A stretch of DNA of 64,000 nucleotides from Beta vulgaris subsp. vulgaris (taxonomy: Eukaryota; Streptophyta; Magnoliopsida; Caryophyllales; Amaranthaceae). The notes below the pieces were generated by a model. That model searched no databases. It was not told the origin of the DNA and saw only the letters and a list, made by a program, of their open reading frames with translations. The stretch lies in the NCBI RefSeq assembly GCF_026745355.1, contig NC_079204.1:5017103-5081102 (forward strand), written 5' to 3'. A program made the translations under genes and the position numbers. This document shows, one piece after another, positions 62,521 through 64,000 of the stretch (position 1 is its first letter; each line of letters starts with the position of its first letter).

Positions 62521-63443
62521 CAATTGAAATTTAATGAAGAGAACGCACCCTTAATCACCAGACTAAGATCTCATTGGTTATTGTTATCTTTTGTCGTTCC
62601 GATGAAAAAAATTAAGTACATCAGACTTAGGAAATGCTGAAATGATAAGTGAGGTAACTGATGTATGATGTCAGAATATTCTTGAACTGATAGACTGATA
62701 GATGTCAATTTGTAATTTGACAGGGGCAGCCAATCTGACAAGACAGACAGCACGGCTAGATTCTTGGAAGAATCACTGATGTTGGAATTTGACTATCTGA
62801 TGGAGTGAAATCTGTAAGTGATCATCAGCCCTAGCATTCAAGTAATGTGTGGCTGTGTAAAAAAGAACCATATTCTTTGATATTAAGAGTTATCTGCAGT
62901 CTCATGAAAGATGAACATATAATACACTATATTTCTTAAGCATAATCTATCAGCTCATCTTTTGAGCTGTGACATTGCCTTAATGCAAATATTGAGTAGT
63001 CACTATCTGTGATTAGCTTTGAGATTACAGTCATGATGTGCTAAATCATTTTAAGTGCTCTATGGTTTCATGTTCTTATGAATGCTTTTTTGATCATCTT
63101 CATGTGTGTGTCACAAACTGAAATGATGCATTTGATTACTAAATTTGTTATGAGGATTGGTGAAAGAATAAGTTCCTTTTGTCCTTAGACATTGGTATAT
63201 GATGAGGACCCCTTTATTCTGTTCTAATGGACCGTTGTAAAATCAGATATAATCAACAAATTCCAACATGATAGTGGGAATAACATAGATTGTTGAATCA
63301 AGTAGAAGCTTGTATCTATGACTTTGAATTTGCACTTTTAAGACTGTTCTCCTCACATGACTATTTTCATTTATTTCAATAATAAATATTTTTGATAAAT
63401 TTAACTAAGTTAAATTCATGTAAGGGCGAAGGGGGAAGAAAGT
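62521..63443. other. Intergenic DNA, nothing recognised
   Basis: AT-rich sequence with only short ORFs that match no family. No structured RNA, transposon end or promoter could be supported. Confidence 0.5.
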
Positions 63444-63656
63444 TCAGATTAGGGTTGATAAGGGACAATAAGTTTAGATAACGGCTAAAATAAAGTCCAA
63501 TAAGTTCAAGTAAGTGATATTTAAGTTAAAAGATCACACTCCAAGTTTTTTCAGATTAGGGTTGATAAGGGCCAATAAGTTTAGATAACGGCTAAAATAA
63601 GGTCCAATAAGTTCAAGTAAGTGATATTTAAGTTAAAAGATCATACTCCAAGTTTT
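63444..63656. repeat. Tandem duplication, 107-bp unit, two copies
   Basis: Both copies begin TCAGATTAGGGTTGATAAGG, at 63444 and 63551, and run to CACTCCAAGTTTTT / CATACTCCAAGTTTTT with very few differences, so the duplication is recent. Confidence 0.9.
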
Positions 63657-64000
63657 TTTTTATTTGTTTGTTTATTTCTAATAATAAAACATATAGGTTG
63701 GTGGAAACAAGTTGTTGAAGTACATTATATTTCCTTATCATTATGATGAGTGGAAAAGTGAAGTCCACCATTTCAGGTGAATATGATCACTTTGATGCTT
63801 TTTTCTGAATCTGATCTTTCTTTTTCCTTCATGCATGTAATCGTTCATTAGTGGGACAAAGTGCATATATACTCCAAATTGGTTTTATTAGCGCAATCTT
63901 AGTGTATATGGAATTTTGGTATGATATAGTGGGCTTGTTTTCATTTTAGTTAGAAACAAGCCAAGAATTCAGGTCTTTTTTAGTTGTGCTGTAGAGTAGA
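63657..64000. other. Right edge, nothing recognised
   Basis: No coding exon, repeat end or RNA gene is supported in this last stretch. Confidence 0.5.

Overview
This is nuclear DNA of a flowering plant, most likely a core eudicot. The genes have many short GT-AG introns, the intergenic DNA is AT-rich, and the proteins match angiosperm families closely. The order within eudicots cannot be fixed from sequence alone. There is no bacterial, organellar or viral block.

Layout: (1) 1-10,755: the 5' two thirds of a CCR4-NOT subunit gene (NOT2/VIP2 type) on the minus strand; its C-terminal NOT domain lies beyond the left edge. (2) 10,760-17,900: an intergenic transposon field with stacked hAT, Helitron and Stowaway-like insertions. 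(3) 18,268-20,678: an abscisic acid receptor gene (PYL8 type), plus strand, three exons. (4) 23,403-34,994: the organellar protease gene FTSH11, minus strand, 17 exons, 793 aa. (5) 36,769-44,985: polypyrimidine tract-binding protein gene PTB2, minus strand, ten coding exons, 450 aa. (6) 45,059-52,040: a second transposon field holding PIF/Harbinger-like, hAT, LINE, CACTA and Mutator-like elements. (7) 52,952-55,280: a multi-pass membrane protein gene of unknown function, minus strand. (8) 56,153-56,681: a broken RNase H-like fragment. (9) 59,064-60,767: a SWEET3-type sugar transporter gene, minus strand, six exons. (10) 60,768-64,000: repeat remnants only.

The genes do not form a pathway. PYL8, FTSH11, PTB2 and SWEET3 occur here in the same order as the consecutive Arabidopsis loci At5g53160, At5g53170, At5g53180 and At5g53190 (locus numbers from memory), so the window is a conserved ancestral gene block, with one additional membrane-protein gene between PTB2 and SWEET3.

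I do not see an undescribed molecular system. The most interesting signals are a three-level transposon nest at 10,899-12,369, a Mutator-like element carrying a PPR gene fragment inside a (TA)n tract, a probable GC-AG intron in PTB2, and a long pyrimidine tract with a possible poison exon in PTB2 intron 2, which suggests self-regulation. Exon borders were read by eye from splice signals, reading frame and remembered homologues.
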